Shown: one piece after another, positions 8,183-19,724 of the stretch
Layout of the letters: each line of letters opens with the position of its first letter
Numbering within the stretch: the stretch's first letter is position 1
Source of the DNA: Glycine soja
Taxonomy: Eukaryota > Streptophyta > Magnoliopsida > Fabales > Fabaceae
Assembly (NCBI RefSeq): GCF_004193775.1
Contig: NC_041021.1
Span: forward strand, 878,001-942,000
Length of the DNA: 64,000 bases
Direction: 5' to 3'
Program-made: the position numbers and the translations under genes
Notes under the pieces: model-generated
The model's database searches: none
Told to the model about the DNA's origin: nothing
What the model saw: the letters and a program-made list of their open reading frames with translations, nothing else

Positions 8183-10456
8183 ATGGCTTTCCCTTCATCT
8201 TCTTCTTCTTCAAACCACTCTCTCATAGCCGACAAAGCAATCGCTTTTCTAAAACGCCACCCTCAAAGACTCGCATCTCTCTCTCCTCACTTCACTCCCC
8301 AAGCAGCTTCTTACGTTCTCCTCAATTCCCAATCCGACCAACGCACCCTCCTCAACTTCCTCACCTGGGCCCAAGCCCAAGCCCAGGCCCACAACTTCTT
8401 CTTCACGCCTCACTGCAAGTGCCTCGCCCTCCACATCCTCGTCCGCTTCAAGCTCTACCGCACCGCCCACTCCCTCGCCGCGGACCTCGCCGCCACCCTC
8501 CCCGACCCCACCGGCGCCTCCCTCTTCCGCCACCTCCACGACACCTTCCACCTATGCTCCTCCCCCTTCTCCTCCTCCGCCGTCTTCGACCTCGTCGTCA
8601 AATCCCTCTCCCGCCTCGGCTTCGTCCCCAAAGCCCTCACCCTCCTCCACCTCGCCAACCGCCACGGCTTCGCCCCCACCGTCCTCTCCTACAACGCCGT
8701 CCTCGACGCTCTCCTCCGGCGGAGCTCGTCGAATCATCGCGACTACGACGACGCGGAACGAGTGTTCCGCGACATGGTCCGGAACGGCGTGTCGCCGAAT
8801 GTGTACACTTACAACGTCATCATCCGCGGCGTGGTTTCTCAAGGGGACTTGGAGAAAGGGTTAGGGTTTATGCGTAAAATGGAAAAGGAAGGAATTTCAC
8901 CCAATGTGGTTACTTATAATACCCTAATCGATGCTTCTTGCAAGAAGAAGAAGGTGAAGGAGGCGATGGCGCTGCTGAGAGCGATGGCGGTTGGGGGCGT
9001 CGCCGCAAATTTGATTTCGTACAATTCAGTGATTAATGGATTGTGTGGTAAAGGGAGAATGAGTGAGGTTGGGGAATTGGTTGAGGAGATGAGGGGGAAA
9101 GGGTTGGTTCCTGATGAGGTTACTTACAATACTCTCGTTAATGGGTTTTGCAAAGAAGGGAATTTGCATCAGGGGTTGGTGCTGCTTTCGGAAATGGTTG
9201 GTAAAGGGTTGTCTCCCAATGTTGTTACATATACTACTTTGATTAATTGTATGTGTAAGGCCGGGAATTTGAGTCGCGCCGTGGAGATTTTCGATCAGAT
9301 GCGTGTCAGGGGGCTGAGGCCGAATGAGAGGACTTACACTACTTTGATTGATGGGTTCTGCCAGAAAGGGTTGATGAATGAGGCTTATAAGGTCTTGAGT
9401 GAGATGATTGTTAGTGGATTTTCGCCATCGGTTGTGACTTACAACGCCCTTGTCCATGGATATTGCTTCTTGGGGAGGGTGCAGGAGGCTGTGGGAATTT
9501 TGAGGGGGATGGTTGAGAGAGGTTTGCCTCCTGATGTTGTTAGTTATAGCACTGTTATAGCTGGTTTTTGCCGGGAGCGTGAGCTGGGAAAAGCGTTTCA
9601 AATGAAGGAGGAGATGGTTGAGAAGGGTGTCTTGCCTGACACGGTCACCTATTCGTCGCTCATACAAGGTCTTTGTCTGCAGCAGAAACTGGTGGAAGCT
9701 TTTGATTTGTTCCGAGAGATGATGCGCAGGGGTCTCCCGCCTGATGAGGTTACTTATACTAGTTTGATTAATGCTTATTGCGTTGATGGGGAGTTGAGTA
9801 AGGCTCTTCGTTTGCATGATGAAATGGTGCAGAGGGGTTTTTTGCCTGATAATGTTACCTATAGTGTGCTTATTAATGGACTTAATAAGAAAGCTAGGAC
9901 AAAAGTAGCAAAGAGGCTTCTTCTGAAGTTGTTTTATGAGGAGTCTGTACCAGATGACGTAACATACAATACGCTGATAGAAAACTGCAGTAATAATGAA
10001 TTTAAGAGTGTGGAAGGTCTTGTTAAAGGATTCTGCATGAAGGGTTTGATGAATGAAGCAGATCGAGTTTTTAAGACAATGCTTCAGAGGAATCATAAGC
10101 CCAATGCAGCAATTTATAATTTAATGATACATGGACATTCTAGAGGGGGAAATGTTCACAAGGCATATAATCTGTATATGGAGTTGGAGCATTCTAGTTT
10201 TGCTTGTCATACAGTGGCTGTAATTGCTCTCGTTAAAGCACTAGCTAGGGAAGGGATGAATGATGAGCTGAGTCGGTTATTGCAAAACATATTGAGGAGC
10301 TGTAGGCTCAACGATGCCAAGGTAGCTAAAGTACTTGTTGAGGTTAACTTTAAAGAAGGTAACATGGATGCTGTTTTGAATGTGCTAACTGAAATGGCCA
10401 AGGATGGCCTACTACCTGATGGTGGAATTCATTCATCTGCTCCAGCAAGTACCTAA
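8183..10456 (+). CDS. EMB2745: P-class pentatricopeptide repeat protein, EMB2745-like
   Basis: Intronless, 757 residues from the ATG at 8183. The frame opens at another ATG (8120), but those 21 codons lie partly in dispersed-repeat copy C, so the later start (MAFPSSSSS) is preferred. After a variable N-terminal region there are about 16 canonical 35-residue P-type repeats from about residue 150 (pattern VTYNTLI-GFCK-G, ending in G-x-P-[DN]); one near residue 580 is irregular. P-class PPR proteins bind organellar RNA sequence-specifically and act in processing, stability or translation. Order and C-terminal wording match my memory of Arabidopsis At5g39710 (EMB2745), so orthology is likely but unproven. 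An organellar transit peptide is possible from the Ser-rich start. The first 650 bases are strikingly C-rich at third positions, unlike the rest. Confidence 0.88.
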   Translation: MAFPSSSSSSNHSLIADKAIAFLKRHPQRLASLSPHFTPQAASYVLLNSQSDQRTLLNFLTWAQAQAQAHNFFFTPHCKCLALHILVRFKLYRTAHSLAADLAATLPDPTGASLFRHLHDTFHLCSSPFSSSAVFDLVVKSLSRLGFVPKALTLLHLANRHGFAPTVLSYNAVLDALLRRSSSNHRDYDDAERVFRDMVRNGVSPNVYTYNVIIRGVVSQGDLEKGLGFMRKMEKEGISPNVVTYNTLIDASCKKKKVKEAMALLRAMAVGGVAANLISYNSVINGLCGKGRMSEVGELVEEMRGKGLVPDEVTYNTLVNGFCKEGNLHQGLVLLSEMVGKGLSPNVVTYTTLINCMCKAGNLSRAVEIFDQMRVRGLRPNERTYTTLIDGFCQKGLMNEAYKVLSEMIVSGFSPSVVTYNALVHGYCFLGRVQEAVGILRGMVERGLPPDVVSYSTVIAGFCRERELGKAFQMKEEMVEKGVLPDTVTYSSLIQGLCLQQKLVEAFDLFREMMRRGLPPDEVTYTSLINAYCVDGELSKALRLHDEMVQRGFLPDNVTYSVLINGLNKKARTKVAKRLLLKLFYEESVPDDVTYNTLIENCSNNEFKSVEGLVKGFCMKGLMNEADRVFKTMLQRNHKPNAAIYNLMIHGHSRGGNVHKAYNLYMELEHSSFACHTVAVIALVKALAREGMNDELSRLLQNILRSCRLNDAKVAKVLVEVNFKEGNMDAVLNVLTEMAKDGLLPDGGIHSSAPAST

Positions 10457-11418
10457 TGTCTTTTGTTTTGTGTGCTAAACTGTATTATGCTAAAATAAGA
10501 ACTTATCCTTCTAGTGGACACCTAGCATGATCAGTTTGGTGACTTACAATGTGGAAATGAAATTCTCTCTTGCTGGGAAAGTAATTTATCAATTTTTTTT
10601 TTCTGGAGCTCCACAATTATCTAAAGCCTCCTTCTTGGCCAGGTAAATCATCTCCTATTTCTGTCTTGTCTATGAATTCCTAGCCCAAAATTTACTTGTG
10701 AGGTATCTTGCAATTGAGTATTGTTTTTCTTTTTAAATCTACTTCCCATACATGCCTTAATTTTTATTACACCAAAAATCATTTTCTTGCTAATCACACC
10801 AAATATGTCAAATAATTCATAATTCAATTTCATTCCCATTCCTTCAAATGTCATTTAAACAAACCAAATATGGCCTTTTCTTTAGTTGTTTTTAATTGTC
10901 AAGTATGAAGTAACTTGCTTGCAATCATAAACGGACATTGTTGTGCTTTTTTATCAAAGCATAATTTTTTCTTATAATGGCAAATTTACTTAATTTCAAA
11001 TTGTTGGTCTTTATCATTTATGTGTTATGAATGGGTGCTGTGCTGCTTAAGTCGAGAAAGCATAATCTGGGCATGATCCGCCCTTTATTTTATCATTTGA
11101 ATTGTAAATTTGAATATTAGAGTCTTTGCAAAGCAACATGAATATGCACACATTCTGAATAGTTGGGTCGTCATGGTAAAGATTAAAATTCATGATATTG
11201 AAAGAAAATACGCTTAGTTCCATAGCAGTAGCGAAACCTTGCTTGAAAAGTATCAGCCAGGATTGATCAATTCGAAATTTTCATTGCTGTTTTTTATATT
11301 AAATGATTTAATGGTCGGTTTCAGCTTCCTCTCCCCTTTTTGATAGATTGTGCTGTTAATGTTAAGAATTACTTAGTAAACAATTTTTTAATCTGATTTG
11401 TAGTATATTGTCTTTTGC
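10457..11418. other. Intergenic, 3' flank of the PPR gene
   Basis: AT-rich. No coding frame, RNA gene or repeat boundary is supported. Confidence 0.5.
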
Positions 11419-12340
11419 CAGAACGGAACTCGAGTTGATTGGTGATATTCTTAAAACTGTTATCACAAAACGAGACAAGGCACCACTTATTTGCTGCATA
11501 TCACCTAGTGGGAGTGAAATCTTGTGTGCTCGAATGAGGTTTCATGGAAGGTATCTTGGGCTTGGGAGTAATTGGTAAAACAACCATGGCTAGAGCCATT
11601 TACAATGAAATCAATCAAAACCTTGGACGTAAATGTTTCCTTGCAAATATAATGGTAATTTGGGACCAAGATGGTGGCTAAGTTTATTTGCAAGAACAAC
11701 TTCTTCCAGGCGTCTTGAAACTAGAAGGATGAATTTACATGACATTGAATTGAGGACTATAATAAGGGAAAGTCACCAGTGGGTTAGTCAAGAGAATAGA
11801 TTATTCATCACAACTAGAGATGAGCATTTACTGAGGATAATATATACAGAATGAAAGGAATGGAAGAAAGAAAGTCTCTGGAGCTTTTCAGTTAGCAAGC
11901 TTTTACACAAGCTGTTCTAATAGCTAGCAGATATCATTGAACTCTTAAGAAGGGTTGTTGCTTACTCTGGAAGACCTCCACCTGCTCTTGAAGGTTTTGG
12001 CTCTTACTGGTTTGAAAAGGCTATTGCTGAGTGGGAAAGTGCATTGACGAAACTTGAAATTATTCCCAATTATCCAATACGAAAGAGATTAAAATTAAAC
12101 TATGATGGTTTAAGCGATCGTATGGGGAAAATGTATAAGCTGTTTCTTTTTAGGTAAAGACTAACACTGTTGCATGGACTTTGTATGGCAGTGGACTTCA
12201 TGCAAAAAGATTAGTTATATCTGTCCTTATGGAACAAAGTTTTCTAAAAGTTGACAAGAATGACAAGCTTCAAATGCATGATTTGCTGCATTGGCCATAC
12301 AAACTCTGTAGTTGGTTGAAAAACCTAATCAGAAGCTCTA
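11419..12340 (+). pseudogene. Degenerate TIR-NBS-LRR disease-resistance gene fragment (NB-ARC region)
   Basis: NB-ARC landmarks appear in order but in changing frames. At about 11420 there is an ELIGDILK-type linker. At about 11565-11660 comes a P-loop (GVIGKTTMA) followed by RAIYNEI and CFLANI. At about 11805 there is TTRDEHLL (RNBS-B), at about 11870 a SLELFS block, and at about 11968 RPPPALEGFGSY, a damaged GLPLALEVLGSY. YDGLSD follows at about 12100, and an MHDLL (MHD) motif at about 12275. Several stops and frameshifts separate them. No TIR domain or leucine-rich repeats remain in this window. TNL proteins are intracellular immune receptors; this copy cannot encode one. Confidence 0.85.
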
Positions 12341-12690
12341 CCCACACTTTTATGGCCATGATAAGATGCTGGAGGCAAGGTTGCATACAGGTTGGAATTG
12401 CCTGAAGACAGTTAGTTCACTCTATTTTTCATATCTCCTTGCTGAAGAAAGTGGCTACTGCTCAACAACAGGCACAACCACTGCCCCTTGCATTGTCAGA
12501 TGCACACAAACAGTAGTACAGTACTTTTACCACAAGAGGGATGCAAGATTGCATTTGGGGAGAAATTATTTTATGGTCCGGAAACATCCGTGTTCATTGT
12601 TCCCGTCAATGAACATGTATCATGTAATTGAGTTTTTCAATTTACAAGAAAAGATTAATAAATAAATTATTATATATTATGTGATTATTA
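12341..12690. other. 3' flank of the TNL fragment
   Basis: A 117-codon open frame crosses here, but its composition is irregular, it overlaps the pseudogene and it resembles nothing I know. I see no other feature. Confidence 0.4.
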
Positions 12691-13140
12691 GTTAGGCTAA
12701 AATGTAATTTTCATTTTTTAAAGTTCACTTATTGAGATATTTTGTCCTCTACTTTTTAAAAATCCACAATTTAATTCTCATATTTTTTTAATTGAAACAT
12801 TTTGTCCCTATTTTTTTTAAAAATATGTAATTTTAGTTTTCTTTTTCAATTTTGAGATTTGAATATGTATTTTTTTTAATAAATTAAACTTATTAACAAT
12901 TAAATAATTAAAAAAATATTTGTGTGGATAATAAATAAATGTGTTAGTTAATATTTATAAAGTATATAGATTAACGATTGAAATGAGTAATAAAAATTAA
13001 AATTGTGAATTTTTTAAAAGTGATAGACGAAATATCTTAATTAAAAAATTAAAGATTAAAATTGTGAATTTTTAAAAAATAAAATGTTTTCATTAAAATA
13101 TAAGAGAATTAAAATCGTATATTTAAGAAAATAGGATGAC
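12690..13140. repeat. Foldback repeat with internal ~60-bp units
   Basis: Units of the form TTTTTAAAAATCCACAATTT, then TTAATTGAAACATTTTGTCC recur twice on the left (about 12720-12850) and in reverse complement on the right (about 12985-13130). The whole can fold into a long imperfect hairpin. The wording resembles a common plant repeat class of low-complexity foldback elements. Confidence 0.5.
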
Positions 13141-14461
13141 CATAAACATGGAATAATCTTAAAGTATATAATAATTTCAGTGTAAAATGATAATGCTTGA
13201 AAAGAGAAGACTTGGTCTGTTGCAAAGAGGGTGGTAAGAAAATATAAAAGAAAGAAGACACCATTTCTTTAAGGAGTAGACACCATTTTAGGGTGCTAAA
13301 GAAGACAAGGATTCCATGAAAATAAATATTATTTTCTAAATTATTTTATAGTGTTTCTTAAAAAACGTACTACATGGGCGTGCTTGCAAAAACGTCCAGT
13401 TGAACATAACGACCGTTTTTTCAATCCATTAGTATTATAGCTTTTGGATTTTGTATATTGGAAATCGTGAACATAAGGCATGTGAAATGCCAATCTAAAC
13501 ACGCACTATATCGTCATTTGTCAATAAAAGGGATGGCATTGGACATATATTTCAATCTTTAGGTTTATGAGTAGAAGGAAAACAGAGAGAGATGAAAACA
13601 AAAAAAAAGAGAGGAAATGATAATTGTAATAAATAATCTGATGTAAAACAAAAAAGAAAAAGAAAACGAAAAATAGAATGAAAAAAAGTTAAAAGAGAAA
13701 ATAGATTTATAAATATATACAGCATTAATAGCTCTTACGAAAAGATAATTCTTCTTTGAAGGAACCTTGTCTAAGGTGTTACTAATAACAAAAAAATTTA
13801 TTTTATGAAATTATCAAACTAAACAACAATAAATTTTATTCCTAAAATTATAATATATGATAATATTCAGTAATTTTAGGATTTGAAGTGTTTTTTTTTT
13901 TAAATTTTATGGACGAAAAGTGTCTTCGGTAAGATAATTTAAAAACTTATGAATTAATTTGTCCAAATTAAATTTGTTTGGTACATGCGTTTATTTTCAT
14001 AAGTTATACTTCAACTAACTAATAAAAATAAGATAGCTAATAAGCAGCTATCTTTTTTAATTTTCTCAATATTATCTTCACTAAGTTATTTGAAATCTCT
14101 TATTATTATCTTTTTTTACTTATTATATTAATCTGAATGCATATGGCAACCAACTAGCTAATGGCCACCACTATTTCGTCGATTGTTACTATGTTGTCCT
14201 TTGACATACTCTTTTGCGACTGAGGCTACCGTGAGTTTGGCACGGTGCGACACTTTCTTTTTATATTTAAGAGGAAGTACTCATTTTTATCGTTAAATAG
14301 ATAGTGTTAATAAATTTATCTTTTAAAGATAGAAATTTAAATTTTAAATCCAGGTGAAAAATAGTACAATAAATTTATTAATTCATTAACCGTCTATATT
14401 AATGAAAAAGACTATATGTGCAAGGACAAATTTGTTTGTACTCTATAAATTTATGAATTTT
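13141..14461. other. AT-rich intergenic region
   Basis: An A-rich purine stretch lies at about 13560-13710. No coding region is supported. Confidence 0.5.
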
Positions 14462-14822
14462 ATAAGTAAAATATTACAATAAACACTTAAAAAAAAAGAA
14501 AATAAAAATAAATTAGAATAAGCATAATAATAAATATAATATTGATTAATTAACATAATTTGTTTATTGTTATGAAATTTTTAATATAATAATACTTTAG
14601 TCAAGATATGATACTCAAACAGAAATACACAACTATTAAGTTAATCTTTAAAAAAAATGAGACTAACTTAATTTTGTTATTATCTAATATTGTCACCATA
14701 AAAATTTCAAAATAATATACAGATTATACTTACCGATCAATATTATATTTATTATTATGTTTTTTTTTAACTTATATTTTTTCCTATATTTTTAGATGCT
14801 TATTGTAATGTTATACTTGTAA
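14462..14822. mobile_element. Foldback MITE-like element
   Basis: The left arm (from about 14466: AATATTACAATAAACACTTA, then CATAATAATAAATATAATAT) is matched in reverse complement by the right arm ending near 14820 (AACATTACAATAAGCATCTA, then the same CATAATAATAAATATAAT block). The arms are about 80 bases or more around a spacer of roughly 130 bases. No coding capacity and no clear target duplication. Confidence 0.6.
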
Positions 14823-15547
14823 CTGATAAAAGAAAAGAGAAAATGAAGATTAAATTATATTTTGAGTAAATAGTTATTTTCATTTGTCAAAGTTCCTACA
14901 AATTTGTCTCTTATGTCACATGAAGTATGCTTTTTTATTAATGGTGACAAAGAAAAATGGACCGATAGATAAATTTATTACATATTTTTTTAATTTTTAG
15001 AGACTAAAATTTAAATTTTTATCTTTGATGAACGAATTTATCAATTCTAAGACATTCAGAATTATTTACCTTACATTTAATGGAACGGATGATGACTTTT
15101 TCTTTTATTGTTTTCTACTTTTCTCAGTTTTTCTTCACATTCCCGAATTAGCCTGGCTTTCCATCTTCGGCTGTCTCCATCAACGAACGCCGCATTCATC
15201 TCCACCACAACCCACACCAGTTCACAGTGAAGGAAATCGACATAAACGCTCACCCAAACCATAGAGTGGTGCAAACACGTTTTCTGCTCTCTAGCGAGAT
15301 ATCGTGCAGCGAATGAATGTCCTAGGCTCCACCCATTGGCCTTACAAGAACCCTACCAACAAACGCACCTGAATGTTGCGCGTCTCCTCATTTACTTGCA
15401 TTGCACAGTTTAAGGTTAGAAGTAGTACGTACTTTTAATCATACCAACTTTAAAATCATTCGTTCAACTGCTTTTGTTTTGTTTTTTTTTTTAATTATGG
15501 TCTTACTTTATAAGATTATAAGTTATTAAAAATAAATTAAAATATTG

Positions 15548-15588
<41 letters not shown>

Positions 15589-16284
15589 CAAATAATTAAT
15601 ATGTCATTTTATATTATTTAACATTTATTAACTAGCTTATTAATTAATCTTATAAAATATTTTTAATTAAATTAGTTAGTTTATAAACTGTGTTTATAAC
15701 TAGCTTATAATTTAGCTCATTTATAAACTAGTTTTAAAGAATAATCATATCTAATATATACATTATTCACTGAGAACACATAATTGATGTATTACTCTGG
15801 GTTGGTTAACTTTTATACATTTTGGAGTGTTATTGCTTGTTTCTTATGATACCCACGCTTGACATAATTATCCAATGCGTTTTAATTAGTGATGACATCT
15901 TCAAAAGAGACCAGTCAAAGACGTGTAATTCAAGTTAATAAAGCAATCCAAGTTTAACATGATAACTGAAAAGTTAAAGACCTTGGTGAAAAAGGCCGAC
16001 TTTTGTATAACTTCACTAGCTAGGCATAAAGGTAAGAAGTTAGTGCATTGGTATCTATCTTGAGGCTAAATGATTGAGTCAAATGAGTTAATTACTATGA
16101 TTCTAATATTGGATTAGGCGATGACTTCTTTTTATCCATTCTAATAATCATTCATATTTCAACACTATTAGGTATTAATTATCTTTTTATGTATGCATAT
16201 AAAATTATACTAGTAAAACTTTAGATGCAACTCGAAAAGAAGCGCATTCATGATCTTAACTCAGATTAAAAATCCTACAGAGTA
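14823..16284. other. Intergenic region with a less AT-rich island
   Basis: The stretch 15110-15400 is more GC-balanced and has short open frames on both strands, but no recognisable domain. It could be part of an untranslated exon or a decayed gene. The rest is AT-rich. Confidence 0.35.
15550..15597. repeat. (AT)n microsatellite
   Basis: An uninterrupted run of about 23 AT dinucleotides. Confidence 0.95.
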
Positions 16285-16720
16285 TGTTTGGATAAAGAAT
16301 TTTAACTGAGAAAAGTAATTTATTATAAAATTTGAATTTCTGTGATCTAGAATTCATTATTTGGATGTTTTTTTTGAAGAATTTAAAATTTTGAAATTTT
16401 AAAACAGAATTTTAAACAATTAAAAATTTGGAATTTCAATTTCCTTCTAAAAGGTGAAAAATTGAAATTCTCTTCTTACGGTCTTCTTCAAAAAACACAG
16501 TATGAGATTGTGAAACATCGGGGTCTGAACATAGAAGAACATGTATAAGTAACACATAAATAATATCTTTTCTTTTTTTTCATTCATTTTTTTTCACCCT
16601 CATAATTTTAACTTTTTTTATTCAAACATAAAATTTTGAAAATAAAAGAATTTCAATTAAAGTATTTAAAATTCTTAGAATTTAAAATTTTTCAAAATTT
16701 TAAATTCCTACATCCAAACA
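16285..16720. mobile_element. Foldback MITE-like element with TGTTTGGAT ends
   Basis: The left end TGTTTGGAT (16285-16293) is followed by AAT/TTTTAAA-rich arms. The right end ATCCAAACA (16712-16720) is its exact inverse, and the flanking arms (GAATTTTAA... / ...TTTTAAATTC) pair as well. Such TGTTTGGAT-ended foldbacks are common in plant intergenic DNA. There is no open frame. Confidence 0.5.
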
Positions 16721-18299
16721 CACTAAAAAAAACTGAAATTTAAAAGAACAAATTACCAATTGAATTTGTATGTACTGCATGCTTCATATAATAAATGTAA
16801 TAAAACTTTACGAACAACATCAATAGCCTTTAGGATATATAGTACCATTGCAATGATGATCCAGCTAAAACAATTAATGAGCATCAATATACATATATAG
16901 CCACATAATTAATACCGTCATCATGAAAATTTATCTTTGTAACCCATCAATGATCGTCATTAAATACACACAAGGAGACATATTTTCTCATGGGTATAAT
17001 ACGTGCACGGTTAAGTGACGTGCCCATGAAGCATCATGCTATCATCTACTGCTCCAAATTATGTATGCTATAGAGTTCAAACCTTCAAATAAAGGCGTAA
17101 AAATGGAAGTTAAAGTAGCTAAAATATGGTAACCTCTGCAATTGGTAGCATTAGACTTTACGTAAAGATAGCTTCTCTTGCATGCATGGCTAATGGCATT
17201 AGTTCTTCGTTCAAGTAGAGGTGGCATAGGAGTAGGAAATAAATCCCCCATTTTCATCTCTGTCTCTCAATTATTCTCCTGCTCCCACCTCTGACTCTTG
17301 CTTTGGAATAATTTCCTCATTAATTATGTTCGCTGATTCTCTAGCTAATATTAGACAAACTGTAGAGACCTAGAATAGTAATAAATATTAAAAATTAAAT
17401 AAATTTAACAGTTTAAAATTATAAAAAAAAATGAAATTAATACATTTAGTTGTATTAAGGAACAGAATAAAAATATTTATTTATTAATTATTAAAAATAA
17501 GCATACATGTTTACATAAAATTAAGAATGAATTTTCCTTTTCAATATATCTAGTGAACTTGTGGGGTGCGAAGTACAATTAATTATTCCTCACCTCGTCC
17601 CCAAATTTGCACAAACAATTAAATATTTCCAAATTTAGGTCTTTGAATGAGGACATGATCCACGTGAAAAATTTCAAATGACAAAATAAATGTCACCTCT
17701 ACTTTGTATGGCAAGAATAAAAGGGAAAGACTTACATGAAATGGGAAGGAGGCATGGAATAGTTTCATCTCCTACTAGCAGATCAGTCACGATTTCTCAC
17801 TAACACAATCATAAACAAATATTCTTTATGTCATTTTTTGTTATAGCCAACCAACAATCTCAACATGAAATTGTCAACCCATGTATTCTTTAATACGAAA
17901 TTACTCTTCACTTTCATAAACAATAAGTTTGATAAGATTACACAGTATATCAACGCATTGTGTAAGGGTATGAAGGAATAACAGATATAAACGACTTTGC
18001 AAAACAAAGAATAAACTATTGTGGCTCAGTGTTTTGTCCAAAGGTTAGAGCAAGAAAGTTTCCGGCCAAAGAGATATATAGATTCATTAAAGTTCTTTCT
18101 TTGAGTCTTGCTTTTATAGGCTTGAGGGACCATATGTTTGTTGTGAGAAAGGATTGTTTCAATCCCACTTGACTTCTCTTAGTCATTTTTCAAGTTGTAT
18201 CTGTACTGTTCCTTTGAAATGATATCGTTTTCATGATTTTTAAAATTGAATCACAACCCTAAATATTAATACAACTGTTTTGTGACGTCATTTTAAATG
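16721..18299. other. AT-rich intergenic region
   Basis: Short open frames occur but none looks like a gene. No repeat ends noted. Confidence 0.5.
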
Positions 18300-18365
18300 G
18301 ACAACACATGGACAATTTGAAAAGGGACAACAGACAACACATGGACAATTTGAAAAGGAACAACA
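18300..18365. repeat. 33-bp tandem duplication
   Basis: Two adjacent 33-base units (GACAACACATGG, ACAATTTGAAAAGG, then ACAACA) differ at one base. A separate 23-base direct repeat (ACAAATGAAGCATACTACAT...) lies at 18538-18560 and 18585-18607. Confidence 0.85.
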
Positions 18366-18831
18366 GAGAAGTCAAGCCTATTTCAATCTTATGATTTTGA
18401 ATCTTCATTAAATGCATAGAGACTTCAAGCACTAACATGTTTACTTCTATAAAGGAGAAAGAAAAGATAGGTGTTCTTTCTCTCCCAAAAAGACAATGAC
18501 ACATTCTAAAAAGAGTGCTGCTTCCCTACTCATGTCTACAAATGAAGCATACTACATAATTCTCTGCTTGTATTTTACAAAGCGACAAATGAAGCATACT
18601 ACATAATAATATGCAGAAACTATATACACAGACATGAGTGGATGTGTGTATAGCATCTTTTCTCTTTCAAAGAATGGCATTTTCCAAAGTTTTCATCATC
18701 ACAATAGTTATATATTATTTAAATATCATTTTTTTTCTTTATTTTTCTTTATTACATCATTTATCTTATTATGCACTTCACATCTCTCTCCTTTTTTCGT
18801 ACATTATATACAAAAATAAAGTACAGTTAGC

Positions 18832-19035
18832 ATGTCTCTCGTCTCAATATTTGTTGATGGCATAATAATCACCGAATTTTCGCACGCAGTCTTACAGTAT
18901 ATCTTTAAAAAAATCAAAGACTTTGGATGTCGAACTCAACGACAATCCTTGCTCTGTACAGCTATATTACAATCATTATTCAACATCCTAATGATATTGA
19001 ATAAAAGCTTCTTTCTTTTCAAAGGTCATGTTTAA
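18832..19035 (+). pseudogene. Copia-type reverse transcriptase remnant
   Basis: The first 33 codons read like the active-site segment of Ty1/Copia reverse transcriptase. FVDGIIIT at 18850-18873 corresponds to YVDDIIIT, followed about 15 residues later by KKIKDFG, the usual FKIKDLG spacing. The second catalytic Asp is Gly. After that the similarity ends. It is a short, dead fragment of a retrotransposon. Confidence 0.45.
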
Positions 19036-19724
19036 TTTGTCCATAAATTAATTTGTGTTCTTAGTTATTTTCTTGGCATGCTATATGTTGTGGGCGTTTT
19101 CATAAACTTTTTAACTTGGAAAAGCTGTTACCAATCACCAAATATAAGTACCTAGTGGAAACACATTATGGTGGGTAACAGGCTGTTCTGGGTAAAATAA
19201 ATAAAGCCCACTTTAAGAAAGAGTACTTAATCTGTCAAAAAAAAAAAATGAAAGAGTGCTTAATGTTTAATTTTAAAATCCTCAATAGGTTCCCCAAGTC
19301 CTAAATTCGGTACATAGCTTGACAAGTAGACTTTTTCCTCACCAAAGCAAAGTCATAAATACACGCAAAGAATATACAATATGTGGAAAATTATATTGCA
19401 ACATGCAAAACTATCACACAACTTGTTAATGTGTAGTCTAACACATGATTTGGCTGAAGGGGACATTACAAAACAATTTTCCCGAGTCAACCAAATACAA
19501 TGGACAAAATATAAAATACCAAAATTAATCCTAACAAAAGTTTACTGTATCTGTGTGTGAATAATTTCACTTTCAAATTTTCATCCAATTTAATTTTAGT
19601 CTCTTTGTGAATGAGAATGAATATACAAAGAAAATTTGAAATTACCATTCACGACACGAATGAGGATCATAATAATATTAACATTTTGGAGAACACCAAA
19701 ATCACAATTTGATTAAAACGTGAA
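19036..19724. other. Intergenic, 3' flank of the DUF1645 gene
   Basis: AT-rich. The 3' UTR of the minus-strand DUF1645 gene should start at 19724 and run leftward. Nothing else is supported. Confidence 0.5.

Noticed and set aside
8128..8877. A 249-codon plus-strand frame overlapping the PPR start, rich in Pro and Arg
   Set aside because: It is a +1-type shadow of the C-rich 5' third of the PPR gene; the PPR frame explains the region.
9026..10096. A 356-codon open frame on the minus strand
   Set aside because: It lies wholly inside the PPR gene. PPR codon periodicity (many TT/AA-poor G-rich repeats) keeps the antisense frame open, and its product has the repetitive pattern expected of a shadow.
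12312..12665. A 117-codon plus-strand frame after the TNL relic
   Set aside because: No recognisable motif; it begins inside the pseudogene in another frame.
15025..15264. A 79-codon frame in a GC-richer island
   Set aside because: There are open frames on both strands with no conserved content. A decayed exon or UTR is possible but not supportable.
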